NCBI RefSeq assembly: GCF_024347455.1
Contig: NZ_AP025483.1
Location: 1,860,001-1,924,000, forward strand
Direction of reading: 5' to 3'
DNA length: 64,000 bases
Source: Vibrio echinoideorum
GTDB lineage: Bacteria; Pseudomonadota; Gammaproteobacteria; Enterobacterales; Vibrionaceae
This document shows positions 35,412-44,656 of this stretch, in pieces. The stretch's first letter is position 1. Each line of letters starts with the position of its first letter. A program made the position numbers and the translations under genes. The notes below the pieces were generated by a model, which was not told where the DNA came from, searched no databases, and saw only the letters and a list, made by a program, of their open reading frames with translations.

Positions 35412-36310
35412 GCTCGAACTCCTCTCACTAACAACCAAACAAGAAATAGACCGAACAGTTCACTACCAAGCACGTAAAACAATACAAGCCTTCCTTCTGG
35501 ATCGTAGAGAACAAACTCCACATTATCGGGATTAACGTAGTTGAGAATAAGCATAAAAATCAGAGGAATAGCCGCAACTATTTTGGCGGAAATTCGAGCT
35601 TCCGAAGTCATCGCCATTTTCTTTTTCTCTAATGTTCGAGAGTCAACTAGCACTCTAATCAACCGCGCTAACACACCTTTGAGTTGGCCGCCTCGCGCGA
35701 TATTCGCTCTGATCGTCACGGTAAAAAACAGAAACTCCGGATAAGGATAGTTTTTGCACGAACGTTTAAGCACCACTTCAGGTGACTCACCCAACTTCAG
35801 TCGGTCGCCCATTAGCTTAAATTCGCGGCCGATCGGGTTGTGCATTACATCGCCTACATAGCTGATAGCTTGCATTAAGCTGTCACCAGCAGTTACCGCA
35901 CTCATTAGAATATTCAACGCATCAGGGAACGTATTCTCAAATTCTGTACGTCTTCTTGTAACCAGGACTCGATAACCGCAAAGGGTAAACACCATAGATG
36001 AACCCAGAACAAGCCATATATTGGTGATTGATAGCAACTCAACAACGATGTACCAAGATGCGATGATGCTGCCCGTAATATAGAGCGCAATGTAAAGAGA
36101 AGAACGCGGGCCTAACACCATTAACGTGGGTGATACGGACTCTTTGAACTTTTGCCAGTTTTGCTTACGAACCAAAGACTTGACGTTAATAGCATTGAAG
36201 TTTTCAGCTTCTACTTCTTCAATATTGAAAAACTGATTAACCTTTTTTACCTTTGAATCTCGGATCAAAAGCAGCACAAACGCAAAGAGGATTAACGAAA
36301 GCCAAAGCAT
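35408..36310 (-). CDS. tadB: TadB, inner-membrane platform protein
   Basis: This 300-residue GspF-like protein has an N-terminal helix, a pair at about 65-105 (LYIALYITGSIIASWYIVVELL), the T2SSF core FENTFPDALNILMSAVTAGDSLMQAISYVGD and a C-terminal helix pair. It starts 1 nt after the tadA stop and overlaps tadC by 4 nt. It is the partner of TadC at the base of the Flp pilus. Confidence 0.92.
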   Translation of the reverse strand: MLWLSLILFAFVLLLIRDSKVKKVNQFFNIEEVEAENFNAINVKSLVRKQNWQKFKESVSPTLMVLGPRSSLYIALYITGSIIASWYIVVELLSITNIWLVLGSSMVFTLCGYRVLVTRRRTEFENTFPDALNILMSAVTAGDSLMQAISYVGDVMHNPIGREFKLMGDRLKLGESPEVVLKRSCKNYPYPEFLFFTVTIRANIARGGQLKGVLARLIRVLVDSRTLEKKKMAMTSEARISAKIVAAIPLIFMLILNYVNPDNVEFVLYDPEGRLVLFYVLGSELFGLFLVWLLVRGVRA

Positions 36311-36311
36311 G

Positions 36312-37583
36312 CTAAGCCCCCTTAAACGATGCTTTCAGCTCTTCATAGAGCCCGAAGAATTGCGCTTTTTTCACAAGCTCAGATCGTTGCATAATGCCAT
36401 CGGTGACGAATTCGCCTTTTACGGTTTCTCCGTAGTGGGCGTCGTCATAACGAAAACGATAAATCTCTTCCATCACGACGCTGTCGCCTTCTAGGCCGAC
36501 GATTTCCGAGATGCTTGTGATCTTGCGAGACCCATCGCGCAACCTGTTGACCTGAACAATCATTTGAACGGCACTCACGATCGTTCTTCTAATCGCATCA
36601 AGAGGCTGATTTAAGTTCGCCATCATGACCATCGATTCAACACGGGCAATCGCATCGCGCGGCGTGTTGGCGTGCAACGTAGACATCGACCCATCGTGTC
36701 CGGTGTTCATGGCTTGCAGCATTTCGAACGCTTCAGAGCCACGACACTCACCAAGAATAATGCGGTCTGGACGCATACGAAGCGCGTTAATAACCAATTC
36801 ACGCTGCGTTACCGCTCCGGTTTGCTCAACACTTGAGGTTCGCGTTTCGAGTCGAACCAAGTTGGGTTGTTGCAGACGCAGTTCAGCCGCATCTTCAATG
36901 GTGACAATACGTTCATCTTCAGCAATGTATTGAGATAGCGCGTTAAGTAAAGTGGTTTTGCCTGAACCGGTACCACCAGAAATCAACACATTGATACGGC
37001 AACGAGAAGCGATCATCAGCACTCGCGCCATGTCTGGAGACATCGACCCAAAGCCAATCAAATCTTCAAAACCGATGTTCTGCTCTCTGAACTTACGAAT
37101 CGAGATCGAAGTACCATCCAACGAAATGGGAGGAATCACGATGTTCACACGGCTGCCGTCTTCTAGCCTGGCGTCGACCGTCGGCGAAAGTTCATCCACA
37201 CGTCTTCCGACACGTGACGCAATGCGCTTAGCAATGGCTAACAACTGCTCTTCATTCACAAACGAGACTTCAGACTTTTTCACCTTGCCGTGTCGTTCAA
37301 AAAAGATGTTGTTGGGCCCGTTCACCATGATGTCAGAAATAGACTGATCTTCGACCAAAGGCTGTAAAGGCCCTAAGCCAAATAGCTCGTCGATTAGGCT
37401 TTTCACCAAGCCTGACTTCATCATAGAGGTGATCGGTCTTTGGTAGCTATTTGCTAGCAAATCAACCGCTGCTTGTATCTGAGATTCAAGGTCTCTGCGG
37501 CTCATTTTCTGAACCGCTTCTGCATCTAGGGCTTCAAATATCTGGCCACGAAACGCGAGGTATAAGTCTTTGTTAGAACTCAT
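36312..37583 (-). CDS. tadA: TadA/CpaF, secretion ATPase
   Basis: This 423-residue GspE/PulE-superfamily hexameric ATPase has Walker A GGTGSGKTTLLNAL (about 215-228), an Asp box (IVTIEDAAELRL), Walker B RIILGECRGSEA and a His box (GHDGSMSTLHANTP). It powers Flp pilus assembly, and in some species retraction, at the cytoplasmic face. The start overlaps the tadZ stop as ATGA. Confidence 0.96.
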   Translation of the reverse strand: MSSNKDLYLAFRGQIFEALDAEAVQKMSRRDLESQIQAAVDLLANSYQRPITSMMKSGLVKSLIDELFGLGPLQPLVEDQSISDIMVNGPNNIFFERHGKVKKSEVSFVNEEQLLAIAKRIASRVGRRVDELSPTVDARLEDGSRVNIVIPPISLDGTSISIRKFREQNIGFEDLIGFGSMSPDMARVLMIASRCRINVLISGGTGSGKTTLLNALSQYIAEDERIVTIEDAAELRLQQPNLVRLETRTSSVEQTGAVTQRELVINALRMRPDRIILGECRGSEAFEMLQAMNTGHDGSMSTLHANTPRDAIARVESMVMMANLNQPLDAIRRTIVSAVQMIVQVNRLRDGSRKITSISEIVGLEGDSVVMEEIYRFRYDDAHYGETVKGEFVTDGIMQRSELVKKAQFFGLYEELKASFKGA

Positions 37584-38821
37584 TTAGCACGCACCTTTTT
37601 CAACCAAGAGTTCATACCCTTCTGATCCATAGGTTGACCATTAATCAGCTTCACCAACTGTTCCATAGAACGACTAATGTGACGGTCATGCTTATGCCCG
37701 CGTTTTCCATCGATAATGATGTGCGCCAGCGCTTTGCAGTAGTCGACTTCGAGATCAACTTCTGCGCCTAGATACTTAATAAGATCAGGCTTTTGTAAGA
37801 CGTAAGCGTTTTCCGGACGATGGTAGTTCACTACCGTAATCACACGAGTACGCGACGATAACGAAAGCTGTAAGTTGGAGACTTTTTCATACAGTCGTTT
37901 TGCACTTCTTACTGAAGACACAGATGCGTCTAACACCAACACAACCACATCAAAGTTTTCTACCAAGAGTTGAGGTTCAACTTTGAAGTCCACACCACCA
38001 GAAAAGTCTTCGATAATGAAATTGGTGTTGCGCGCTAGCAGCTCGCACAAGGTTTGGTTGTAGTTAAGAACATCGCTTTGGCTCATGTCGCCATCAATCG
38101 CCAACAGTCGTAAATTTTTACGAGCGTTGATTAGGTAACTCAACGCCCCTTCTTCATCCATTTCGTGCAATGGTGCGGTGAACTCATCGATGGTTCTCGG
38201 CTTAAAATCCTTTAAGCCAAGCAAGACATCAATGTTGGTATCGGCATATTGATGATCGACAAGAATCGTGTCCGAGCCTTGCGTCGATAATATTGAGCTC
38301 AACTCAGTAGTGATAAACGATGCGCCAACGCCACCTTTTGAACCAACAATCGCCACGCGCTTCGCTTTGCGTTTTTGGCTCACACCAGAGAACGTCTTCA
38401 GGTTCTTGCTAACGTGATTTAAGAAGTCAGCAAATTCCTGCTTATTCACCGGCCAGAACACGTAGTAAAAACCCATGTCTTTAAGAGAACGAAGCGTAGA
38501 AATGGCATCCTCTTTACCAATCACCACCACGCCTTTGTGTGTGGGTAGTTTGCTGGCAAAGGCTTTAGCGTCTTCAACCACATTGGTCGATTCATTAAGC
38601 TCTAGAATCACAATGTGGCTACTTTGTTGTTCTGTCAGCTTGGTCAATCCAGCTTTGGCTTTAACGCATGCAGGATCATTCCACCCTTCAAATCGAAAGA
38701 CTTCTTGAACGAGGTCTAGACACTCTTGAGATTGATAGAACAAAGTACATCCGGCAACCCCTGTCGTTCCGGTCTGAACTGGCTTGGCCTTTGTTGTTAA
38801 TGCTTTAGTCAGGTCAAACAT
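37580..38821 (-). CDS. tadZ: TadZ/CpaE, pilus-localising ParA-like ATPase
   Basis: This 413-residue protein has an N-terminal receiver-like domain (about 25-145) and a MinD/ParA-type ATPase domain with a deviant Walker A RVAIVGSKGGVGASF (about 160-170; the last residue is Ala in place of Lys/Thr, as in many TadZ proteins) and DTILVDHQYADTNIDVLLG. TadZ marks the cell pole where the pilus machine assembles. The C-terminus is basic. Start and stop overlap neighbours by 1 and 4 nt. Confidence 0.92.
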   Translation of the reverse strand: MFDLTKALTTKAKPVQTGTTGVAGCTLFYQSQECLDLVQEVFRFEGWNDPACVKAKAGLTKLTEQQSSHIVILELNESTNVVEDAKAFASKLPTHKGVVVIGKEDAISTLRSLKDMGFYYVFWPVNKQEFADFLNHVSKNLKTFSGVSQKRKAKRVAIVGSKGGVGASFITTELSSILSTQGSDTILVDHQYADTNIDVLLGLKDFKPRTIDEFTAPLHEMDEEGALSYLINARKNLRLLAIDGDMSQSDVLNYNQTLCELLARNTNFIIEDFSGGVDFKVEPQLLVENFDVVVLVLDASVSSVRSAKRLYEKVSNLQLSLSSRTRVITVVNYHRPENAYVLQKPDLIKYLGAEVDLEVDYCKALAHIIIDGKRGHKHDRHISRSMEQLVKLINGQPMDQKGMNSWLKKVRAK

Positions 38822-39300
38822 TATTGCTCTCCTACCAATCGAGACTTGTAAGCCACTTGCTTCAAGCGCATCGATTCAGCAAAGCAGTCTGGCTGCCTCA
38901 ACCGAACGTGAATCTGTGCTGGTGCGCATTCTTGAGTATTCAAACGCGTTAAGGTCACCTGAATCTTTAAGTCGCTCGGTAACAACGGAGCGCTTCGATA
39001 CGAGACTCTTTGTGGCGCGATGACATGTGACGGATATTGATCGAAGATCTTTTGCAACATCGCTTTGCTGCGGGTTGATTTGTAATCCACAACATAGGTA
39101 GCTTCTTTATCCATTGACTCAATATCTTGAATCAAAGCGTTGATCTGCTTGGTGGTTTCAGCGCGGTTTTTCATCGCAAACTCAAAGCTGTGATGCTCTT
39201 TGTACACCAAGGCTTCAGCACCATGACCAACAAAATATTGCTCAGAGGCGCAGCCTAAAAGTGACGTGGTAAATAACGCCATTAATAGTAATTTCTTCAT
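38821..39300 (-). CDS. Tad-locus lipoprotein (RcpB/CpaD position)
   Basis: This 159-residue protein starts MKKLLLMALFTTSLLGCASEQ. The lipobox LLGC puts the lipidated Cys at 17. The rest is a small periplasmic domain (about 30-159) without a strong family motif; position between the secretin and tadZ matches CpaD or RcpB, which assist the secretin. The ATG at 39300 overlaps the secretin stop as ATGA and begins the signal peptide, so the longer frame from 39369 is not used. Confidence 0.85.
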   Translation of the reverse strand: MKKLLLMALFTTSLLGCASEQYFVGHGAEALVYKEHHSFEFAMKNRAETTKQINALIQDIESMDKEATYVVDYKSTRSKAMLQKIFDQYPSHVIAPQRVSYRSAPLLPSDLKIQVTLTRLNTQECAPAQIHVRLRQPDCFAESMRLKQVAYKSRLVGEQ

Positions 39301-40670
39301 TGGATAAACCCTCCTTGCGACAACAGACGAATCGTTGCATCGGAAGACGTTACCGACTTGCCATCCCACTTAATGTTTAGCCAGCGCGCCAATGTAGAAG
39401 TCTTCTTGATGTAAGGCAGTTGAATGTCTTTCGGTTTCATCGGTTCAACAAGATTCACGGTCGCAACGATGATCAGTTCAGTTCGTTTTCTTTCTGTGGT
39501 TGCCTTGCGGAAGGCGGCACCTAGAACGGGAATATCGCCAACAAAAGGGATTTTTTGCATTTTTTCCAAATCAGCACTGCTCATCAAGCCACCAAGGACG
39601 AAGCTGTCACCATCAGCTAACTCTACGGTGGTCATCGCACGTCGTGAAGCCAGTTGCGGAACTTTGATACCTGCCGTTTCTATATAACCTTCAACTTCGC
39701 TTACTTCTGGCGCTAATTGCATGCGGATTCTGTCTTGGCTAAGCACTTTCGCGGTGAGATCGAGCTTGATGCCGAACTCTTTGAAGGAAATGTTCACATT
39801 GTTACTGGTAGTAACGATAACTGGCACTTCGCCGCCCACAAGGAAACTTGCAGACTCACCGGACAACACGGTTAAGTTAGGTTCAGCCAGAACTTCAGCA
39901 ATCTGGTCGTTACCTAATGCCGTGATTAACGTACTCAGGTTTGCTGCATCGAATTGGTCGAAAACAAATTCGCCGACGCTTGAACCGACTGAACTCCAAT
40001 CAACACCAACGGTTTGTCCAAACGACTCCGTTACCTGGGCCACTGATATTTTGACGTTCACTTGCTGGGTCGTTGCAACTTCAATGCGTTCGATGATCCC
40101 TTCCCACGTCATATTGCGGGCAAACACCATGCTTTCGGGCTCTTCATAATTTGAGCTGTCGGACTTAAACTCCAGCTTCACCGTTTTGTCCCATTTCTCT
40201 GTTTTTTCTCGTCCAAGCAGAGTGGCAACCAAACGATAGATATCGTCACGAGTCGCTTCGGAATCAACAAGACCACTCACGGCGACTTGCTCTCCCACAG
40301 ACTGAATCTTGACTTTGGCATTAGGGAAATGAAATTTGAGTTGTCGTCTAATATCCGTTAAATCCAAATCAACAATAATGCGGTCTGAAAGCAGAACATC
40401 ACCATCAATGCCATAGACGATCAGTCGTGATTGCCCAATAGCATTGGCGAACACAACTATCGTGTTGTCGTTGATTATTTTGTAGTCGACGATGTCAGGG
40501 TTATTAATAAACACTTGGCCAATCGGACTTTTTAACTGGATGTGCTGACCATCGTTGAGCGTGATGGAGCGATCGGCGGCAAAAGCGTTTGTTATAGAAA
40601 GTAAGCCAATCAGCGGCGCTAGAATGGAAGCAAACAGTACTTGTTTGATTCGATGGTGAATCATCATCAC
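39297..40670 (-). CDS. rcpA: RcpA/CpaC, secretin of the Flp pilus
   Basis: This 457-residue protein has a signal peptide ending ITNAFAA, a pilus-assembly N-terminal domain (SITLNDGQHIQLKSPIGQVFINNPDIVDY), a BON-like domain (VKIQSVGEQVAVSGLVDS) and the secretin core with VLAEPNLTVLSGESASFLVGGEVPV and VPQLASRRAMTTVELADGDSFVLGGL, the conserved secretin signature. It forms the outer-membrane channel of the pilus. It starts at a run of Met codons overlapping the cpaB stop by 4 nt. Confidence 0.95.
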   Translation of the reverse strand: MMMIHHRIKQVLFASILAPLIGLLSITNAFAADRSITLNDGQHIQLKSPIGQVFINNPDIVDYKIINDNTIVVFANAIGQSRLIVYGIDGDVLLSDRIIVDLDLTDIRRQLKFHFPNAKVKIQSVGEQVAVSGLVDSEATRDDIYRLVATLLGREKTEKWDKTVKLEFKSDSSNYEEPESMVFARNMTWEGIIERIEVATTQQVNVKISVAQVTESFGQTVGVDWSSVGSSVGEFVFDQFDAANLSTLITALGNDQIAEVLAEPNLTVLSGESASFLVGGEVPVIVTTSNNVNISFKEFGIKLDLTAKVLSQDRIRMQLAPEVSEVEGYIETAGIKVPQLASRRAMTTVELADGDSFVLGGLMSSADLEKMQKIPFVGDIPVLGAAFRKATTERKRTELIIVATVNLVEPMKPKDIQLPYIKKTSTLARWLNIKWDGKSVTSSDATIRLLSQGGFIQ

Positions 40671-41491
40671 AAAGCCTCTCTCGGGTTGTTTTCGTTACCA
40701 CGTAACTCAGCAATCCCTGTATAGTTATCGATAATATTGCGCACCTCCGCGAACTCGGGTTGCGTGTAGGTTTGGCTTCGGTAAATTTCGATGTGCATTG
40801 TTCGTTGCGCTAATGCAAGTTTTGGTAACTCGTCGGGGCTAACTTCGATGACCACCGTAGTCAGTCCATCCTCTTTACTCGGAGCGCGAGCGGTAATAGA
40901 ACTATCGCCAGTTGCATCATTTCCAATGTTGAGTACTTTGACGTTTTTAAGAAACATCGACGCCTTCACCCCTCTAAAGCGCTTCGGTTTATCGATATTT
41001 CCAGCTAAGTTATCGTTTGGAGAACTTACAGTTAAGATATCGATGGACGTTCCAGGACGGATGTAATCGTTGATTAGGTTTTTGTCACTGACTTTAAGTG
41101 GGTACAACGTCATGCCTTCCGTGACCAAAAGATCTATGTATCCGGGCTGACCGGGCGTCACTTGATATTCAGGCAATACAACCTCGCCGGCGTTGAGGCT
41201 TCGATTGAGTAAAGTGGAGGGTGCAAAGCTGATTTGAGCGTCTTCTCTAACACCAAGCGTCAATGCTTGGCTCAGAGGGAGTTGTTGTTTAACGACGCCT
41301 TGCGCATCGATCGCACGTCCTTTTTCATAAGGTTCCGTGGTCATCCAAACGGCAACATGTTCTTCGTTTTTTTCTTCCACCACTTCAGTGGTCGTTGTCG
41401 ATTGAGGTTCACTCTTGAACAAATCGACAACGCCTAGCGCGCCAACTATTAGGGCAGTAATGGCAACAAGTAATACCAGTCGAGATCTCAT
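40667..41491 (-). CDS. rcpC: RcpC/CpaB, pilus assembly protein with SAF domain
   Basis: This 274-residue protein has an N-terminal membrane anchor (RLVLLVAITALIVGALGVVDLF, residues 3-24), a SAF-type domain (EPYEKGRAIDAQGVVKQQLPL...LLNRSLNAGEVVLPEYQV) and the RcpC/CpaB core MTLYPLKVSDKNLINDYIRPGTSIDILTVSS. It is a periplasmic component that helps the secretin. It starts 21 nt after the tadV stop, within the operon. Confidence 0.92.
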   Translation of the reverse strand: MRSRLVLLVAITALIVGALGVVDLFKSEPQSTTTTEVVEEKNEEHVAVWMTTEPYEKGRAIDAQGVVKQQLPLSQALTLGVREDAQISFAPSTLLNRSLNAGEVVLPEYQVTPGQPGYIDLLVTEGMTLYPLKVSDKNLINDYIRPGTSIDILTVSSPNDNLAGNIDKPKRFRGVKASMFLKNVKVLNIGNDATGDSSITARAPSKEDGLTTVVIEVSPDELPKLALAQRTMHIEIYRSQTYTQPEFAEVRNIIDNYTGIAELRGNENNPREAL

Positions 41492-41512
41492 AATGTTCTC
41501 ATTCTTGGAGGT

Positions 41513-41980
41513 TTATATATGTGGCGTGTTTTGAGTTAAAATTACCAAGTAGAATCCAACGCTAATCGCTATCCCATATGGAATACCTTGTTGGCCGTTC
41601 GACGTTTTTCTTACTAGCCTTTTACTTATCAGCTTGTTGTATACGAGATAAATAACGGCTAAAAATCCACCGGCAAAAGCCGTCATAACAAACGCCCAAA
41701 GTAAATCATTGAGAGGTATGGTAAGTGATAGAACCGCGGCATATTTAATATCGCCAGCTCCAATCCAAATCAGGGCGTAAACAATCAACCCTCCCCCTAA
41801 CACCAGCAGAAAGCTCATAATTTGAATGTCTAACGGTGACAAAAAACATTGTAAAAAGAGCAATATCAACAAGGTGTGATTTTGTATCTTTCGATAGAGA
41901 AAATCGGTAGCCGATACATAGACACACACGATTACCAAAATCAGTAAATACACGTCAAAACTCAAAATTAGAAATATCAC
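41513..41980 (-). CDS. tadV: TadV/CpaA, prepilin peptidase
   Basis: This 155-residue A24 aspartic prepilin peptidase has four or five membrane helices and no N-terminal methyltransferase domain. The two catalytic Asp residues are in ATDFLYRKIQN (about 26) and IGAGDIKYAA (about 76). It cleaves the leader of Flp, TadE and TadF. It lies 132 nt after flp; a hairpin in that gap probably lowers its transcription relative to the pilin. Confidence 0.93.
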   Translation of the reverse strand: MIFLILSFDVYLLILVIVCVYVSATDFLYRKIQNHTLLILLFLQCFLSPLDIQIMSFLLVLGGGLIVYALIWIGAGDIKYAAVLSLTIPLNDLLWAFVMTAFAGGFLAVIYLVYNKLISKRLVRKTSNGQQGIPYGIAISVGFYLVILTQNTPHI

Positions 41981-42037
41981 CTAGATTTATATGGATTAGC
42001 GTAAAGTATGTCTTAATTGATGTTCCTAATTAACTGA

Positions 42038-42066
42038 GCCAGACCAATGGAAAACATAGGTCTGGC
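42038..42066 (-). terminator. Hairpin between flp and tadV (partial terminator or processing site)
   Basis: GCCAGACC pairs with GGTCTGGC around a 13-nt loop, 47 nt after the flp stop. No T run follows, so it may stabilise the flp message or attenuate read-through rather than end it fully. Confidence 0.6.
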
Positions 42067-42112
42067 ACAAATATCTTTCGATATGATCTACATTAGCCAA
42101 TAAGGCTTGATG

Positions 42113-42319
42113 TTAGCTGCTTGCAGTGTCAATAGCGGCAGCTACATCTTCAAAAGCACCTTCTAACTTACCAATGAAACCATCAGCGCCTACTGCAGTA
42201 GTTACTAATACAGCCATTGCTACTGCAATAAGACCATATTCAATAGCAGTTACACCGCGCTCATCGTTCTTGAATTGTGATAAAAACATGCTTGTTTTGA
42301 CGTATAGCTTAGTAATCAT
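42113..42319 (-). CDS. flp: Flp, major pilin
   Basis: This 68-residue prepilin has a short basic leader and the Flp motif GVTAIEYGLIAVAMAVLVTTAVG (Glu5-Tyr6 after the cleaved Gly), then a short hydrophilic tail ending DTASS. After cleavage by TadV about 46 residues make the pilus subunit. It is the first gene of the 13-gene locus. AGGAA precedes the ATG and a perfect TATAAT lies about 40 nt upstream, with a poor -35, which fits activator control. Confidence 0.95.
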   Translation of the reverse strand: MITKLYVKTSMFLSQFKNDERGVTAIEYGLIAVAMAVLVTTAVGADGFIGKLEGAFEDVAAAIDTASS

Positions 42320-42356
42320 TATGTGTTCCTATAAGGGCTGTTGAAAATTCGTCGCC

Positions 42357-42362
42357 ATTATA
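42357..42362 (-). promoter_or_regulatory. Candidate -10 element of the tad operon
   Basis: TATAAT on the minus strand, about 40 nt before the flp ATG. At 17-bp spacing the -35 would be TTCCAT, a weak match, consistent with need for an activator such as the divergent LysR protein. Confidence 0.45.
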
Positions 42363-42735
42363 ATTAGCGCTACCAATCTATGGAAAATAACCCCTATCGA
42401 CTTAATCAATAGGCCGGACGAAAAATGATCAAAATAAACACAATAAAAACAAAGGAATTAAAAACAAAACTATAATTAACAATGAGTTACATATAAAACC
42501 GGCCTCACAAGACAATATTAAATAAAATTTATAAACTTAAAAAAGTAAGACATCGGTCAATATTTTAACTTATCTAAACTTTATATAAGCTTTGGAACCA
42601 ATCTAAGAATTAATTTACCCAGTTTTATTACTCCTTATAAAACTTGTTGAAATACAATTATCATCACGCTATTGTTCTTCAAATCAACAAACCATAAAAA
42701 ATATAATTTATTTGTGTCAAAAGGTTAGTCGAATC
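42363..42735. other. Divergent regulatory region between flp and lysR
   Basis: About 370 very AT-rich bases without a credible ORF. It should contain both promoters and sites for the LysR protein; nucleoid-protein (H-NS-like) silencing would be expected for such composition. Confidence 0.45.
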
Positions 42736-43629
42736 ATGAAACTACATTTCGAAAATATCATTTCGTTCATAGCGGTAGTTGAGGAAGGTTCATTTAGCTC
42801 TGCTGCTCGCAAGCTTGGCAAGTCACAATCAACCGTTAGCACGGCTGTTCAAAATCTTGAGTCCGATTTAGGTTTCAATGTATTTAATAGGGAACACTCT
42901 AAAGTTTGGCTAACAGAAAAAGGAAAACGATTATTCCAGTTATCTTTACCTGTGGTATCGAAATATCGTGATCTAGTCACGATCGCACAGCAAATGAATA
43001 TATCTGACCAAATAGTCTACCGGGTAGGCATAGACCCATTAGTGTTTAATAATAATGTAAAGAAAACACTATTAGCGTTTTCAGAAGCATTCCCTAACGT
43101 TGATTTACTTGTCGTAACTAAACCAAGTTTCGTGTTAGGTAACTATATAAATGAAGGGAAGATAGATTTAGCCTTAGGTAACCCCTATCACAAGACAAAT
43201 TACGACTTCAACATAGAGGAGTTATTTCACGTCAACTGTTGGTGGGTGGCTCATGAAGACCTGGTAACCTTTAAGTCTCAAGCACCATCACAACGAGTTC
43301 TATTAATGGATGGTTGTGAAGAGCTGCTTAACTTGTCAAACATAGCATCGTATAACTTATGGCGACTGGACGACTTAGGAACCATCATCGATCTATGTAA
43401 GGCTCAAAAAGGCATCGCTTTTTTACCGGGGTTTCTCTTAGAGGGAAGTGTAGAAAATAGTAAACTTAAAATAGTTACAGACCACCCTGATTTTTTTGGT
43501 AAGCGAGTTATTGCATCCCTTTTCTGGCAATTACATTCTGACTTTAGCTTGTTCAACCAATGGATCAAAAAAGAGCTGCAAACTACTGCCAGTTACAAGC
43601 AAACATTTGTTGCTGATTTAACTCAATAA
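42736..43629 (+). CDS. LysR-family regulator divergent from the tad locus
   Basis: This 297-residue protein has an HTH domain at the start (FENIISFIAVVEEGSFSSAARKLGKSQSTVSTAVQNLESDLGFNVFNR) and an effector domain from about 90. It lies head-to-head with flp across a 416-bp AT-rich gap, a layout that usually means control of the neighbour. ATG 42736 starts the HTH directly and has AAAAGG upstream; an in-frame TTG at 42712 is less likely. The effector is unknown. Confidence 0.9.
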   Translation: MKLHFENIISFIAVVEEGSFSSAARKLGKSQSTVSTAVQNLESDLGFNVFNREHSKVWLTEKGKRLFQLSLPVVSKYRDLVTIAQQMNISDQIVYRVGIDPLVFNNNVKKTLLAFSEAFPNVDLLVVTKPSFVLGNYINEGKIDLALGNPYHKTNYDFNIEELFHVNCWWVAHEDLVTFKSQAPSQRVLLMDGCEELLNLSNIASYNLWRLDDLGTIIDLCKAQKGIAFLPGFLLEGSVENSKLKIVTDHPDFFGKRVIASLFWQLHSDFSLFNQWIKKELQTTASYKQTFVADLTQ

Positions 43630-43992
43630 TACTCTGTTGAAATCTGACAATCACACTCTATTGAACTCTCCAGCTTCGAGTGTGATATTTCAATACCGAT
43701 ATTTTTCCAAATAGACACGCCACAATATACATACAAAATACACATAATTAATATTAAACATATCAGTTAATATATGCATTTTTATTTACTTCAAATTTTC
43801 CATTCCATAACCGTTCATAAATTTGTAATAAAACCTAGATATAAATTAAACTTTTAAGCGTGTTCGACACTTTATTAACACTCTAGTTTCTCACCAAACC
43901 TCGAACAAGGCCTCTAAAACTATGAACGAAGAATAACCCGCCATAGATAATGGCATTGAATAAGAAAAGAGCTTTTCTGTAGTCAAGTCAGA
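43630..43992. other. AT-rich intergenic region, no gene seen
   Basis: About 360 bp between convergent lysR and hxlR genes. GCCAT/ATGGC at 43940-43954 can form a small hairpin, but no T run follows. Confidence 0.45.
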
Positions 43993-44316
43993 CTAATCCC
44001 AGCTATCAGATTTTCTAACGATAATATCGATAATATCTGCGAGCTCTTTTCCTTTTTCTGTCAGACCGTAATATACCGTCACCGGAACTGTTTCTTCTTG
44101 CCTGCGCCAAATAAAACCTTCTTTGCTGAGTAACTTCAATCTCTCACTAAGTACTTTACTGGACACTAGAGCCAACTGCTTTTGAATTTGTCCAAAGCGT
44201 ATCTCGTTACTCTGACCTAATAACCAAACGATGTGAGCAGTCCACTTCGTAGAGATCAATGCCAAATATTTATCAGCGCTGCAGTAACCTTCAGGTTGCT
44301 TACCCTGTTCACTCAT
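43993..44316 (-). CDS. HxlR-family transcriptional regulator
   Basis: This 107-residue winged-helix protein has the HxlR layout: KYLALISTKWTAHIVWLLGQSNEIRFGQIQKQLALVSSKVLSERLKLLSKEGFIWRR, then the wing and YYGLTEKGKELADIID. One Cys (CSADKYL, about residue 12) lies where redox-sensing HxlR members such as HypR or YodB carry theirs, so a response to reactive aldehydes or oxidants is possible. It is divergent from the small secreted SnoaL-like gene; two related imperfect palindromes sit in the shared promoter. Confidence 0.88.
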   Translation of the reverse strand: MSEQGKQPEGYCSADKYLALISTKWTAHIVWLLGQSNEIRFGQIQKQLALVSSKVLSERLKLLSKEGFIWRRQEETVPVTVYYGLTEKGKELADIIDIIVRKSDSWD

Positions 44317-44354
44317 ATTTGCCTCTCAGCTTTTCCAAATCATCAATTGCATAG

Positions 44355-44386
44355 TTACTTAAAGGTAATTAGTTACTTTTAGGTAG
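44355..44386. promoter_or_regulatory. Paired HxlR-type operator between hxlR and snoaL-like genes
   Basis: TTACTTAAAGGTAA (44355) and TTACTTTTAGGTAG (44373) are imperfect palindromes sharing the TTACTT...AGGTA form, 18 bp apart centre to centre, inside the divergent promoter region. Confidence 0.55.
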
Positions 44387-44455
44387 CTAATTTCTTTTAG
44401 TAAGTACCCTATCTATTATGGCTTCAACCCAAAACACTAACAAGCAGGTAGTTCC

Positions 44456-44656
44456 ATGAAGATATTTCTGTTCATAGTTTTAAACTCGATAACTTTTTTG
44501 TCATACGCATCAACAGATTACAAAAAGCCGCAGTCACCAACAGAACTGCACCAACTTTTCGCTGAATACTTTTCAAAACAAGACATCGACGGACTAGGAA
44601 CTCTGTTCCATGAAGACGCCATATTCGTCCTAGATAACCAGGGTAACCTTGCTAGA
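44456..44656 (+). pseudogene. SnoaL/NTF2-like secreted protein, 5' half, interrupted by IS21 element
   Basis: The 67 codons visible encode a signal peptide (MKIFLFIVLNSITFLSYA), then STDYKKPQSPTELHQLFAEYF and the NTF2-fold helix and strand FSKQDIDGLGTLFHEDAIFVLDNQG, ending ...LAR at the insertion point. The gene continues at 47255. Joined, it would be a 137-residue exported protein of the DUF4440/SnoaL-like type; the chemistry is unknown. Read-through into the element adds about 20 foreign residues before a stop at 44719. Confidence 0.85.
44652..44656. repeat. Left copy of 5-bp target duplication
   Basis: CTAGA, identical to 47250-47254 on the other side of the element. Confidence 0.85.
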
